A stretch of DNA of 64,000 nucleotides from Closterium sp. Naga37s-1 (taxonomy: Eukaryota; Streptophyta; Zygnematophyceae; Desmidiales; Closteriaceae): NCBI GenBank assembly GCA_947471745.1, contig CANJKZ010000080.1, forward strand, positions 2,525,501-2,589,500. Reading direction: 5' to 3'. The notes below the pieces were generated by a model that was not told where the DNA came from, searched no databases, and saw only the letters and a list, made by a program, of their open reading frames with translations. This document shows positions 10,401-25,000 of the stretch, one piece after another; the first letter of the stretch is position 1, and every line of letters begins with the position of its first letter. Position numbers and translations under genes: made by a program.

Positions 10401-13019
10401 TCCCATGTGCTTTACTGCCTCCCATGTGCTTACTGCCTCCCATGTGCTTACTGCCTCCCATGTGCTTACTGCCTCCCATGTGCTTACTGCCTCCCATGTG
10501 CTTACTGCCTCCCATGTGCTTACTGCCTCCCATGTGCTTACTGCCTCCCATGTGCTTACTGCCTCCCATGTGCTTACTGCCTCCCATGTGCTTACTGCCT
10601 CCCATGTGCTTACTGCCTCCCATGTGCTTACTGCCTCCCATGTGCTTACTGCCTCCCATGTGCTTACTGCCTCCCATGTGCTTACTGCCTCCCATGTGCT
10701 TACTGCCTCCCATGTGCTTACTGCCTCCCATGTGCTTACTGCCTCCCATGTGCTTACTGCCTCCCATGTGCTTACTGCCTCCCATGTGCTTACTGCCTCC
10801 CATGTGCTTACTGCCTCCCATGTGCTTACTGCCTCCCATGTGCTTACTGCCTCCCATGTGCTTACTGCCTCCCATGTGCTTACTGCCTCCCATGTGCTTA
10901 CTGCCTCCCATGTGCTTACTGCCTCCCATGTGCTTACTGCCTCCCATGTGCTTACTGCCTCCCATGTGCTTACTGCCTCCCATGTGCTTACTGCCTCCCA
11001 TGTGCTTACTGCCTCCCATGTGCTTACTCTGCCTCCCATGTGCTTACTGCCTCCCATGTGCTTTACTGCCTCCCATGTGCTTACTGCCTCCCATGTGCTT
11101 ACTGCCTCCCATGTGCTTACTGCCTCCCATGTGCTTACTGCCTCCCATGTGCTTACTGCCTCCCATGTGCTTACTTGCCTCCCATGTGCTTACTGCCTCC
11201 CATGTGCTTACTGCCTCCCATGTGCTTACTGCCTCCCATGTGCTTACTGCCTCCCATGTGCTTACTGCCTCCCATGTGCTTACTGCCTCCCATGTGCTTA
11301 CTTGCCTCCCATGTGCTTACTGCCTCCATGTGCTACTGCCTCCCATGTGCTTACTGCCTCCCATGTGCTTACTTGCCTCCCATGTGCTTACTGCCTCCCA
11401 TGTGCTTACTTGCCTCCCATGTGCTTACTGCCTCCCATGTGCTTACCTGCCTCCCATGTGCTTACTGCCTCCCATGTGCTTACTGCCTCCCATGTGCTTA
11501 CTGCCTCCCATGTGCTTACTGCCTCCCATGTGCTTACTGCCTCCCATGTGCTTACTGCCTCCCATGTGCTTACTGCCTCCCATGTGCTTACTGCCTCCCA
11601 TGTGCTTACTGCCTCCCATGTGCTTACTGCCTCCCATGTGCTTACTGCCTCCCATGTGCTTACTGCCTCCCATGTGCTTACTGCCTCCCATGTGCTTACT
11701 GCCTCCCATGTGCTTACTGCCTCCCATGTGCTTACTGCCTCCCATGTGCTTACCTGCCTCCCATGTGCTTACTGCCTCCCATGTGCTTACTGCCTCCCAT
11801 GTGCTTACTGCCTCCCATGTGCTTACTGCCTCCCATGTGCTTACTGCCTCCCATGTGCTTACTGCCTCCCATGTGCTTACTGCCTCCCATGTGCTTACTG
11901 CCTCCCATGTGCTTACTGCCTCCCATGTGCTTACTGCCTCCCATGTGCTTACTGCCTCCCATGTGCTTACTGCCTCCCATGTGCTTACTCTGCCTCCCAT
12001 GTGCTTACTGCCTCCCATGTGCTTACTGCCTCCCATGTGCTTACTGCCTCCCATGTGCTTACTGCCTCCCATGTGCTTACTGCCTCCCATGTGCTTACTG
12101 CCTCCCATGTGCTTACTGCCTCCCATGTGCTTACTGCCTCCCATGTGCTTACTGCCTCCCATGTGCTTACTGCCTCCCATGTGCTTACTGCCTCCCATGT
12201 GCTTACTGCCTCCCATGTGCTTACTGCCTCCCATGTGCTTACTGCCTCCCATGTGCTTACTGCCTCCCATGTGCTTACTGCCTCCCATGTGCTTACTGCC
12301 TCCCATGTGCTTACTGCCTCCCATGTGCTTACTGCCTCCCATGTGCTTACTGCCTCCCATGTGCTTACTGCCTCCCATGTGCTTACTGCCTCCCATGTGC
12401 TTACTGCCTCCCATGTGCTTACTGCCTCCCATGTGCTTACTGCCTCCCATGTGCTTACTGCCTCCCATGTGCTTACTGCCTCCCATGTGCTTACTGCCTC
12501 CCATGTGCTTACTGCCTCCCATGTGCTTACTGCCTCCCATGTGCTTACTGCCTCCCATGTGCTTACTGCCTCCCATGTGCTTACTGCCTCCATGTGCTTA
12601 CTGCCTCCCATGTGCTTACTGCCTCCCATGTGCTTACTGCCTCCCATGTGCTTACTGCCTCCCATGTGCTTACTGCCTCCCATGTGCTTACTGCCTCCCA
12701 TGTGCTTACTCTGCCTCCCATGTGCCTTACTGCCTCCCATGTGCTTACTGCCTCCCATGTGCTTACTGCCTCCCATGTGCTTACTGCCTCCCATGTGCTT
12801 ACTGCCTCCCATGTGCTTACTGCCTCCCATGTGCTTACTCTGCCTCCCATGTGCTTACTGCCTCCCATGTGCTTACTGCCTCCCATGTGCTTACTGCCTC
12901 CCATGTGCTTACTGCCTCCCATGTGCTTACTGCCTCCCATGTGCTTACTGCCTCCATGTGCTTACTGCCTCCCATGTGCTTACTGCCTCCATGTGCTTAC
13001 TGCCTCCCATTGTGCTTAC

Positions 13020-16000
13020 TGCCTCCCATGTGCTTACTGCCTCCCATGTGCTTACTGCCTCCCATGTGCTTACTGCCTCCCATGTGCTTACTGCCTCCCA
13101 TGTGCTTACTGCCTCCCATGTGCTTACTGCCTCCCATGTGCTTACTGCCTCCCATGTGCTTACTGCCTCCCATGTGCTTACTGCCTCCCATGTGCTTACT
13201 GCCTCCCATGTGCTTACTGCCTCCCATGTGCTTACTGCCTCCCATGTGCTTACTGCCTCCCATGTGCTTACTGCCTCCCATGTGCTTACTGCCTCCCATG
13301 TGCTTACTGCCTCCCATGTGCTTACTGCCTCCCATGTGCTTACTGCCTCCCATGTGCTTACTGCCTCCCATGTGCTTACTGCCTCCCATGTGCTTACTGC
13401 CTCCCATGTGCTTACTGCCTCCCATGTGCTTACTGCCTCCCATGTGCTTACTGCCTCCCATGTGCTTACTGCCTCCCATGTGCTTACTGCCTCCCATGTG
13501 CTTACTGCCTCCCATGTGCTTACTGCCTCCCATGTGCTTACTGCCTCCCATGTGCTTACTGCCTCCCATGTGCTTACTGCCTCCCATGTGCTTACTGCCT
13601 CCCATGTGCTTACTGCCTCCCATGTGCTTACTGCCTCCCATGTGCTTACTGCCTCCCATGTGCTTACTGCCTCCCATGTGCTTACTGCCTCCCATGTGCT
13701 TACTGCCTCCCATGTGCTTACTGCCTCCCATGTGCTTACTGCCTCCCATGTGCTTACTGCCTCCCATGTGCTTACTGCCTCCCATGTGCTTACTGCCTCC
13801 CATGTGCTTACTGCCTCCCATGTGCTTACTGCCTCCCATGTGCTTACTGCCTCCCATGTGCTTACTGCCTCCCATGTGCTTACTGCCTCCCATGTGCTTA
13901 CTGCCTCCCATGTGCTTACTGCCTCCCATGTGCTTACTGCCTCCCATGTGCTTACTGCCTCCCATGTGCTTACTGCCTCCCATGTGCTTACTGCCTCCCA
14001 TGTGCTTACTGCCTCCCATGTGCTTACTGCCTCCCATGTGCTTACTGCCTCCCATGTGCTTACTGCCTCCCATGTGCTTACTGCCTCCCATGTGCTTACT
14101 GCCTCCCATGTGCTTACTGCCTCCCATGTGCTTACTGCCTCCCATGTGCTTACTGCCTCCCATGTGCTTACTGCCTCCCATGTGCTTACTGCCTCCCATG
14201 TGCTTACTGCCTCCCATGTGCTTACTGCCTCCCATGTGCTTACTGCCTCCCATGTGCTTACTGCCTCCCATGTGCTTACTGCCTCCCATGTGCTTACTGC
14301 CTCCCATGTGCTTACTGCCTCCCATGTGCTTACTGCCTCCCATGTGCTTACTGCCTCCCATGTGCTTACTGCCTCCCATGTGCTTACTGCCTCCCATGTG
14401 CTTACTGCCTCCCATGTGCTTACTGCCTCCCATGTGCTTACTGCCTCCCATGTGCTTACTGCCTCCCATGTGCTTACTGCCTCCCATGTGCTTACTGCCT
14501 CCCATGTGCTTACTGCCTCCCATGTGCTTACTGCCTCCCATGTGCTTACTGCCTCCCATGTGCTTACTGCCTCCCATGTGCTTACTGCCTCCCATGTGCT
14601 TACTGCCTCCCATGTGCTTACTGCCTCCCATGTGCTTACTGCCTCCCATGTGCTTACTGCCTCCCATGTGCTTACTGCCTCCCATGTGCTTACTGCCTCC
14701 CATGTGCTTACTGCCTCCCATGTGCTTACTGCCTCCCATGTGCTTACTGCCTCCCATGTGCTTACTGCCTCCCATGTGCTTACTGCCTCCCATGTGCTTA
14801 CTGCCTCCCATGTGCTTACTGCCTCCCATGTGCTTACTGCCTCCCATGTGCTTACTGCCTCCCATGTGCTTACTGCCTCCCATGTGCTTACTGCCTCCCA
14901 TGTGCTTACTGCCTCCCATGTGCTTACTGCCTCCCATGTGCTTACTGCCTCCCATGTGCTTACTGCCTCCCATGTGCTTACTGCCTCCCATGTGCTTACT
15001 GCCTCCCATGTGCTTACTGCCTCCCATGTGCTTACTGCCTCCCATGTGCTTACTGCCTCCCATGTGCTTACTGCCTCCCATGTGCTTACTGCCTCCCATG
15101 TGCTTACTGCCTCCCATGTGCTTACTGCCTCCCATGTGCTTACTGCCTCCCATGTGCTTACTGCCTCCCATGTGCTTACTGCCTCCCATGTGCTTACTGC
15201 CTCCCATGTGCTTACTGCCTCCCATGTGCTTACTGCCTCCCATGTGCTTACTGCCTCCCATGTGCTTACTGCCTCCCATGTGCTTACTGCCTCCCATGTG
15301 CTTACTGCCTCCCATGTGCTTACTGCCTCCCATGTGCTTACTGCCTCCCATGTGCTTACTGCCTCCCATGTGCTTACTGCCTCCCATGTGCTTACTGCCT
15401 CCCATGTGCTTACTGCCTCCCATGTGCTTACTGCCTCCCATGTGCTTACTGCCTCCCATGTGCTTACTGCCTCCCATGTGCTTACTGCCTCCCATGTGCT
15501 TACTGCCTCCCATGTGCTTACTGCCTCCCATGTGCTTACTGCCTCCCATGTGCTTACTGCCTCCCATGTGCTTACTGCCTCCCATGTGCTTACTGCCTCC
15601 CATGTGCTTACTGCCTCCCATGTGCTTACTGCCTCCCATGTGCTTACTGCCTCCCATGTGCTTACTGCCTCCCATGTGCTTACTGCCTCCCATGTGCTTA
15701 CTGCCTCCCATGTGCTTACTGCCTCCCATGTGCTTACTGCCTCCCATGTGCTTACTGCCTCCCATGTGCTTACTGCCTCCCATGTGCTTACTGCCTCCCA
15801 TGTGCTTACTGCCTCCCATGTGCTTACTGCCTCCCATGTGCTTACTGCCTCCCATGTGCTTACTGCCTCCCATGTGCTTACTGCCTCCCATGTGCTTACT
15901 GCCTCCCATGTGCTTACTGCCTCCCATGTGCTTACTGCCTCCCATGTGCTTACTGCCTCCCATGTGCTTACTGCCTCCCATGTGCTTACTGCCTCCCATG

Positions 16001-16090
16001 TGCTTACTGCCTCCCATGTGCTTACTGCCTCCCATGTGCTTACTGCCTCCCATGTGCTTACTGCCTCCCATGTGCTTACTGCCTCCCATG
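13020..16090 (+). repeat. Longest uniform block of the 18-bp satellite
   Basis: About 3.07 kb, roughly 170 consecutive units, without a visible variant. Comparable uniform blocks lie at about 16,720-18,735, 20,400-21,505, 21,965-23,525, 24,005-26,095, 26,430-27,640, 31,680-32,920 and 34,655-36,560. Such runs indicate recent local amplification, or collapsed or duplicated consensus in assembly. Confidence 0.85.
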
Positions 16091-19000
16091 TGCTTACTAC
16101 TGCCTCCCATGTGCTTACTGCCTCCCATGTGCTTACTACTGCCTCCCATGTGCTTACTGCCTCCCATGTGCTTACTGCCTCCATGTGCTTACTCTGCCTC
16201 CCATGTGCTTACTTGCCTCCCATGTGCTTACTGCCTCCCATGTGCTTACTGCCTCCATGTGCTTACTGCCTCCCATGTGCTTACTGCCTCCCATGTGCTT
16301 ACTGCTCCCATGTGCTTACTGCCTCCCATGTGCTTACTGCCATCCCATGTGCTTACTGACTTCCCATGTGCTTACTGCCTCCCTGTGCTTACTGCCTCCC
16401 ATGTGCTTACTGCCTCCCATGTGCTTACTGCCTCCCATGTGCTTACTGCCTCCCATGTGCTTACTGCCTCCCTGTGCTTACTGCCTCCCATGTGCTTACT
16501 GCCTCCCATGTGCTTACTGCCTCCCATGTGCTTACTGCCTCCCATGTGCTTACTGCCTCCCATGTGCTTACTGCCTCCCATGTGCTTACTGCCTCCCATG
16601 TGCTTACTGCCTCCATGTGCTTACTTCTCTGCCTCCCATGTGCTTACTGCTCCCATGTGCTTACTGCCTCCCATGTGCTTACTTACTGCCTCCCATGTGC
16701 TTACTGCCATCCCATGTGCTTACTGCCTCCCATGTGCTTACTGCCTCCCATGTGCTTACTGCCTCCCATGTGCTTACTGCCTCCCATGTGCTTACTGCCT
16801 CCCATGTGCTTACTGCCTCCCATGTGCTTACTGCCTCCCATGTGCTTACTGCCTCCCATGTGCTTACTGCCTCCCATGTGCTTACTGCCTCCCATGTGCT
16901 TACTGCCTCCCATGTGCTTACTGCCTCCCATGTGCTTACTGCCTCCCATGTGCTTACTGCCTCCCATGTGCTTACTGCCTCCCATGTGCTTACTGCCTCC
17001 CATGTGCTTACTGCCTCCCATGTGCTTACTGCCTCCCATGTGCTTACTGCCTCCCATGTGCTTACTGCCTCCCATGTGCTTACTGCCTCCCATGTGCTTA
17101 CTGCCTCCCATGTGCTTACTGCCTCCCATGTGCTTACTGCCTCCCATGTGCTTACTGCCTCCCATGTGCTTACTGCCTCCCATGTGCTTACTGCCTCCCA
17201 TGTGCTTACTGCCTCCCATGTGCTTACTGCCTCCCATGTGCTTACTGCCTCCCATGTGCTTACTGCCTCCCATGTGCTTACTGCCTCCCATGTGCTTACT
17301 GCCTCCCATGTGCTTACTGCCTCCCATGTGCTTACTGCCTCCCATGTGCTTACTGCCTCCCATGTGCTTACTGCCTCCCATGTGCTTACTGCCTCCCATG
17401 TGCTTACTGCCTCCCATGTGCTTACTGCCTCCCATGTGCTTACTGCCTCCCATGTGCTTACTGCCTCCCATGTGCTTACTGCCTCCCATGTGCTTACTGC
17501 CTCCCATGTGCTTACTGCCTCCCATGTGCTTACTGCCTCCCATGTGCTTACTGCCTCCCATGTGCTTACTGCCTCCCATGTGCTTACTGCCTCCCATGTG
17601 CTTACTGCCTCCCATGTGCTTACTGCCTCCCATGTGCTTACTGCCTCCCATGTGCTTACTGCCTCCCATGTGCTTACTGCCTCCCATGTGCTTACTGCCT
17701 CCCATGTGCTTACTGCCTCCCATGTGCTTACTGCCTCCCATGTGCTTACTGCCTCCCATGTGCTTACTGCCTCCCATGTGCTTACTGCCTCCCATGTGCT
17801 TACTGCCTCCCATGTGCTTACTGCCTCCCATGTGCTTACTGCCTCCCATGTGCTTACTGCCTCCCATGTGCTTACTGCCTCCCATGTGCTTACTGCCTCC
17901 CATGTGCTTACTGCCTCCCATGTGCTTACTGCCTCCCATGTGCTTACTGCCTCCCATGTGCTTACTGCCTCCCATGTGCTTACTGCCTCCCATGTGCTTA
18001 CTGCCTCCCATGTGCTTACTGCCTCCCATGTGCTTACTGCCTCCCATGTGCTTACTGCCTCCCATGTGCTTACTGCCTCCCATGTGCTTACTGCCTCCCA
18101 TGTGCTTACTGCCTCCCATGTGCTTACTGCCTCCCATGTGCTTACTGCCTCCCATGTGCTTACTGCCTCCCATGTGCTTACTGCCTCCCATGTGCTTACT
18201 GCCTCCCATGTGCTTACTGCCTCCCATGTGCTTACTGCCTCCCATGTGCTTACTGCCTCCCATGTGCTTACTGCCTCCCATGTGCTTACTGCCTCCCATG
18301 TGCTTACTGCCTCCCATGTGCTTACTGCCTCCCATGTGCTTACTGCCTCCCATGTGCTTACTGCCTCCCATGTGCTTACTGCCTCCCATGTGCTTACTGC
18401 CTCCCATGTGCTTACTGCCTCCCATGTGCTTACTGCCTCCCATGTGCTTACTGCCTCCCATGTGCTTACTGCCTCCCATGTGCTTACTGCCTCCCATGTG
18501 CTTACTGCCTCCCATGTGCTTACTGCCTCCCATGTGCTTACTGCCTCCCATGTGCTTACTGCCTCCCATGTGCTTACTGCCTCCCATGTGCTTACTGCCT
18601 CCCATGTGCTTACTGCCTCCCATGTGCTTACTGCCTCCCATGTGCTTACTGCCTCCCATGTGCTTACTGCCTCCCATGTGCTTACTGCCTCCCATGTGCT
18701 TACTGCCTCCCATGTGCTTACTGCCTCCCATGTGCTTACTTGCCTCCCATGTGCTTACTGCCTCCCATGTGCTTGAACTACTGCCTCCCATGTGCTTACT
18801 GCCTCCCATGTGCTTACTGGCTCCCCATGTGCTTACTCTGCCTCCCATGTGACTACTGCCGTCCCATGTGCTTACTGCCTCCCATGTGCTTACTGACGCA
18901 CTCCCATGTGCTTACTGCCTCCCATGTGCTTTACTGGCCTCCATGTGCTTACTGCCTCCCATGTGCTTACTGCCTCCCATGTGCCTTACTGCCTCCCATG

Positions 19001-22000
19001 TGCTTACTGCCTCCCATGTGCTTACTGCCTCCCATGTGCTTACTGCCTCCCATGTGCTTACTGCCTCCCATGTGCTTACTGCCTCCCATGTGCTTACTGC
19101 CTCCCATGTGCTTACTGCCTCCCATGTGCTTACTGCCTCCCATGTGCTTACTGCCTCCCCCATGTGCTTACTCTGCCTCCCATGTGCTTACTGCCTCCCA
19201 TGTGCTTACTGCCTCCCATGTGCTTACTGCCTCCCATGTGCTTACCTGCCTCCCATGTGCTTACTGCCTTCCCATTTGCTTACTGCCTCCCATGTGCTTA
19301 CTGCCTCCATGTGCTTACTGCCCTCCATGTGCTTAGCATGCACTCCCATGTGCTTACTGCCTCCCATGTGCTTACTGCCTCCCATGTGCTTACTGCCTCC
19401 CATGTGCTTACTGCCTCCCATGTGCTTACTGCCTCCCATGTGCTTACTGCCTCCCATGTGCTTACTGCCTCCCATGTGCTTACTGCCTCCCATGTGCTTA
19501 CTCTGCCTCCCATGTGCTTACTTGCCTCCCATGTGCTTACTGCCTCCAATGTGCTTACTGCCTCCCATGTGCTTACTGCCTCCATGTGCTTACTGCCTCG
19601 CCTGGCTTACCCTGCCTCCCATGTGCTTACTGCCTCCCTGTGCTTACTGCCTCCCATGTGCTTACTGCCTCCCATGTGCTTACGCCTCCTGTGCTTACAT
19701 GCCTCCCATGTGCTTACTGCCTCCCATGTGCTTACTGCCTCCCATGTGCTTACTGCCGTCCCATGTGCTTACTGCCTCCCATGTGCTTACTGCCGTCCAT
19801 GTGCTTACTGCTCCATGTGCTTACTACTGCCTCCCATGTGCGTTAACTGCCGTCCCATGTGCTTACTGCCTCCATGTGCTTGCCATGTGCTTACTGCCTC
19901 CCATGTGCTTACCTGCCTCCCATGTGCTTACTGCCTCCCATGTGCCTTACTGCCTCCCATGTGCTTACTGCCTCCCATGTGCTTACTGCCTCCCATGTGC
20001 TTACTGCCTCCCATGTGCTTACTGCCTCCCATGTGCTTACTGCCTCCCATGTGCTTACTGCCTCCCATGTGCTTACTGCCTCCCATGTGCTTACTGCCTC
20101 CCATGTGCTTACTGCCTCCCATGTGCTTACTGCCTCCCATGTGCTTACTGCCTCCCATAGTGCTTACTGCCTCCCATGTGCTTACTGCCTCCCATGTGCT
20201 TACTGCCTCCCATGTGCTTACTGCCTCCCATGTGCTTACTGCCTCCCATGTGCTTACTGCCTCCCATGTGCTTACTGCCTCCCATGTGCTTACTGCCTCC
20301 CATGTGCTTACTGCCTCCCATGTGCTTACTGCCCTCCCATGTGCTTACTGCCTCCCATGTGCTTACTTGCCTCCATGTGCTTACTGCCTCCCATGTTGCT
20401 TACTGCCTCCCATGTGCTTACTGCCTCCCATGTGCTTACTGCCTCCCATGTGCTTACTGCCTCCCATGTGCTTACTGCCTCCCATGTGCTTACTGCCTCC
20501 CATGTGCTTACTGCCTCCCATGTGCTTACTGCCTCCCATGTGCTTACTGCCTCCCATGTGCTTACTGCCTCCCATGTGCTTACTGCCTCCCATGTGCTTA
20601 CTGCCTCCCATGTGCTTACTGCCTCCCATGTGCTTACTGCCTCCCATGTGCTTACTGCCTCCCATGTGCTTACTGCCTCCCATGTGCTTACTGCCTCCCA
20701 TGTGCTTACTGCCTCCCATGTGCTTACTGCCTCCCATGTGCTTACTGCCTCCCATGTGCTTACTGCCTCCCATGTGCTTACTGCCTCCCATGTGCTTACT
20801 GCCTCCCATGTGCTTACTGCCTCCCATGTGCTTACTGCCTCCCATGTGCTTACTGCCTCCCATGTGCTTACTGCCTCCCATGTGCTTACTGCCTCCCATG
20901 TGCTTACTGCCTCCCATGTGCTTACTGCCTCCCATGTGCTTACTGCCTCCCATGTGCTTACTGCCTCCCATGTGCTTACTGCCTCCCATGTGCTTACTGC
21001 CTCCCATGTGCTTACTGCCTCCCATGTGCTTACTGCCTCCCATGTGCTTACTGCCTCCCATGTGCTTACTGCCTCCCATGTGCTTACTGCCTCCCATGTG
21101 CTTACTGCCTCCCATGTGCTTACTGCCTCCCATGTGCTTACTGCCTCCCATGTGCTTACTGCCTCCCATGTGCTTACTGCCTCCCATGTGCTTACTGCCT
21201 CCCATGTGCTTACTGCCTCCCATGTGCTTACTGCCTCCCATGTGCTTACTGCCTCCCATGTGCTTACTGCCTCCCATGTGCTTACTGCCTCCCATGTGCT
21301 TACTGCCTCCCATGTGCTTACTGCCTCCCATGTGCTTACTGCCTCCCATGTGCTTACTGCCTCCCATGTGCTTACTGCCTCCCATGTGCTTACTGCCTCC
21401 CATGTGCTTACTGCCTCCCATGTGCTTACTGCCTCCCATGTGCTTACTGCCTCCCATGTGCTTACTGCCTCCCATGTGCTTACTGCCTCCCATGTGCTTA
21501 CTGCCTCCCATTGTGCTTACTGCCTCCCATGTGCTTACCTGCCTCCCATGTGCTTACTGCCTCCCATGTGCTTACTGCCTCCCATGTGCTTACTGCCTCC
21601 CATGTGCTTACTGCCTCCCATGTGCTTACTGCCTCCCATGTGGCTTACTGCCTCCCATGTGCTTACTGCCTCCCATGTGCTTACTGCCTCCCATGTGCTT
21701 ACTGCCTCCCATGTGCTTACTGCCTCCCATGTGCTTACTGCCTCCCATGTGCTTACTGCCTCCCATGTGCTTACCTCCTCCCATGTGCTTACTGCCTCCC
21801 ATGTGCTTACTGCCTCCCATGTGCTTTACTGCCTCCCATGTGCTTACTGCCTCCCATGTGCTTCTACTGCCTCCCATGTGCTTACTGCCTCCCATGTGCT
21901 TACTGCCTCCCATGTGCTTACTGCCTCCCATGTGCTTACTGCCTCCCATGTGCTTACTGCCTCCATGTGCTTACTGCCTCCCATGTGCTTACTGCCTCCC

Positions 22001-25000
22001 ATGTGCTTACTGCCTCCCATGTGCTTACTGCCTCCCATGTGCTTACTGCCTCCCATGTGCTTACTGCCTCCCATGTGCTTACTGCCTCCCATGTGCTTAC
22101 TGCCTCCCATGTGCTTACTGCCTCCCATGTGCTTACTGCCTCCCATGTGCTTACTGCCTCCCATGTGCTTACTGCCTCCCATGTGCTTACTGCCTCCCAT
22201 GTGCTTACTGCCTCCCATGTGCTTACTGCCTCCCATGTGCTTACTGCCTCCCATGTGCTTACTGCCTCCCATGTGCTTACTGCCTCCCATGTGCTTACTG
22301 CCTCCCATGTGCTTACTGCCTCCCATGTGCTTACTGCCTCCCATGTGCTTACTGCCTCCCATGTGCTTACTGCCTCCCATGTGCTTACTGCCTCCCATGT
22401 GCTTACTGCCTCCCATGTGCTTACTGCCTCCCATGTGCTTACTGCCTCCCATGTGCTTACTGCCTCCCATGTGCTTACTGCCTCCCATGTGCTTACTGCC
22501 TCCCATGTGCTTACTGCCTCCCATGTGCTTACTGCCTCCCATGTGCTTACTGCCTCCCATGTGCTTACTGCCTCCCATGTGCTTACTGCCTCCCATGTGC
22601 TTACTGCCTCCCATGTGCTTACTGCCTCCCATGTGCTTACTGCCTCCCATGTGCTTACTGCCTCCCATGTGCTTACTGCCTCCCATGTGCTTACTGCCTC
22701 CCATGTGCTTACTGCCTCCCATGTGCTTACTGCCTCCCATGTGCTTACTGCCTCCCATGTGCTTACTGCCTCCCATGTGCTTACTGCCTCCCATGTGCTT
22801 ACTGCCTCCCATGTGCTTACTGCCTCCCATGTGCTTACTGCCTCCCATGTGCTTACTGCCTCCCATGTGCTTACTGCCTCCCATGTGCTTACTGCCTCCC
22901 ATGTGCTTACTGCCTCCCATGTGCTTACTGCCTCCCATGTGCTTACTGCCTCCCATGTGCTTACTGCCTCCCATGTGCTTACTGCCTCCCATGTGCTTAC
23001 TGCCTCCCATGTGCTTACTGCCTCCCATGTGCTTACTGCCTCCCATGTGCTTACTGCCTCCCATGTGCTTACTGCCTCCCATGTGCTTACTGCCTCCCAT
23101 GTGCTTACTGCCTCCCATGTGCTTACTGCCTCCCATGTGCTTACTGCCTCCCATGTGCTTACTGCCTCCCATGTGCTTACTGCCTCCCATGTGCTTACTG
23201 CCTCCCATGTGCTTACTGCCTCCCATGTGCTTACTGCCTCCCATGTGCTTACTGCCTCCCATGTGCTTACTGCCTCCCATGTGCTTACTGCCTCCCATGT
23301 GCTTACTGCCTCCCATGTGCTTACTGCCTCCCATGTGCTTACTGCCTCCCATGTGCTTACTGCCTCCCATGTGCTTACTGCCTCCCATGTGCTTACTGCC
23401 TCCCATGTGCTTACTGCCTCCCATGTGCTTACTGCCTCCCATGTGCTTACTGCCTCCCATGTGCTTACTGCCTCCCATGTGCTTACTGCCTCCCATGTGC
23501 TTACTGCCTCCCATGTGCTTACTGCCTCCATGTGCTTACTGCCTCCCATGTGCTTACTGCCTCCCATGTGCTTACTGCCCTCCCATGTGCTTACTGCCTC
23601 CCATGTGCTTACTGCCTCCCATGTGCTTACTGCCTCCCATGTGCTTACTGCCTCCATGTGCTTACTGCCATCCCATGTGCTTACTTGCCTCCCATGTGCT
23701 TACTGCCTCCCATGTGCTTACTGCCTCCCATGTGCTTACTGCCTCCCATGTGCTTACTGCCTCCCATGTGCTTACTGCCTCCCATGTGCTTCTGCCTCCC
23801 ATGTGCTTACTGCCTCACCATGTGCTTACTTGCCTCCCATGTGCTTACTGCCTCCCATGTGCTTACTGCCTCCGCATGTGCTTACTGCCTCCCATGTGCT
23901 TACTGCCTCCCATGTGCTTACTGCCTCCCATGTGCTTACTTACTGCCTCCCATGTGCTTACTGGCCTCCCATGTGCTTACTGCCTCCATGTGCTTACTGC
24001 CGTCCCATGTGCTTACTGCCTCCCATGTGCTTACTGCCTCCCATGTGCTTACTGCCTCCCATGTGCTTACTGCCTCCCATGTGCTTACTGCCTCCCATGT
24101 GCTTACTGCCTCCCATGTGCTTACTGCCTCCCATGTGCTTACTGCCTCCCATGTGCTTACTGCCTCCCATGTGCTTACTGCCTCCCATGTGCTTACTGCC
24201 TCCCATGTGCTTACTGCCTCCCATGTGCTTACTGCCTCCCATGTGCTTACTGCCTCCCATGTGCTTACTGCCTCCCATGTGCTTACTGCCTCCCATGTGC
24301 TTACTGCCTCCCATGTGCTTACTGCCTCCCATGTGCTTACTGCCTCCCATGTGCTTACTGCCTCCCATGTGCTTACTGCCTCCCATGTGCTTACTGCCTC
24401 CCATGTGCTTACTGCCTCCCATGTGCTTACTGCCTCCCATGTGCTTACTGCCTCCCATGTGCTTACTGCCTCCCATGTGCTTACTGCCTCCCATGTGCTT
24501 ACTGCCTCCCATGTGCTTACTGCCTCCCATGTGCTTACTGCCTCCCATGTGCTTACTGCCTCCCATGTGCTTACTGCCTCCCATGTGCTTACTGCCTCCC
24601 ATGTGCTTACTGCCTCCCATGTGCTTACTGCCTCCCATGTGCTTACTGCCTCCCATGTGCTTACTGCCTCCCATGTGCTTACTGCCTCCCATGTGCTTAC
24701 TGCCTCCCATGTGCTTACTGCCTCCCATGTGCTTACTGCCTCCCATGTGCTTACTGCCTCCCATGTGCTTACTGCCTCCCATGTGCTTACTGCCTCCCAT
24801 GTGCTTACTGCCTCCCATGTGCTTACTGCCTCCCATGTGCTTACTGCCTCCCATGTGCTTACTGCCTCCCATGTGCTTACTGCCTCCCATGTGCTTACTG
24901 CCTCCCATGTGCTTACTGCCTCCCATGTGCTTACTGCCTCCCATGTGCTTACTGCCTCCCATGTGCTTACTGCCTCCCATGTGCTTACTGCCTCCCATGT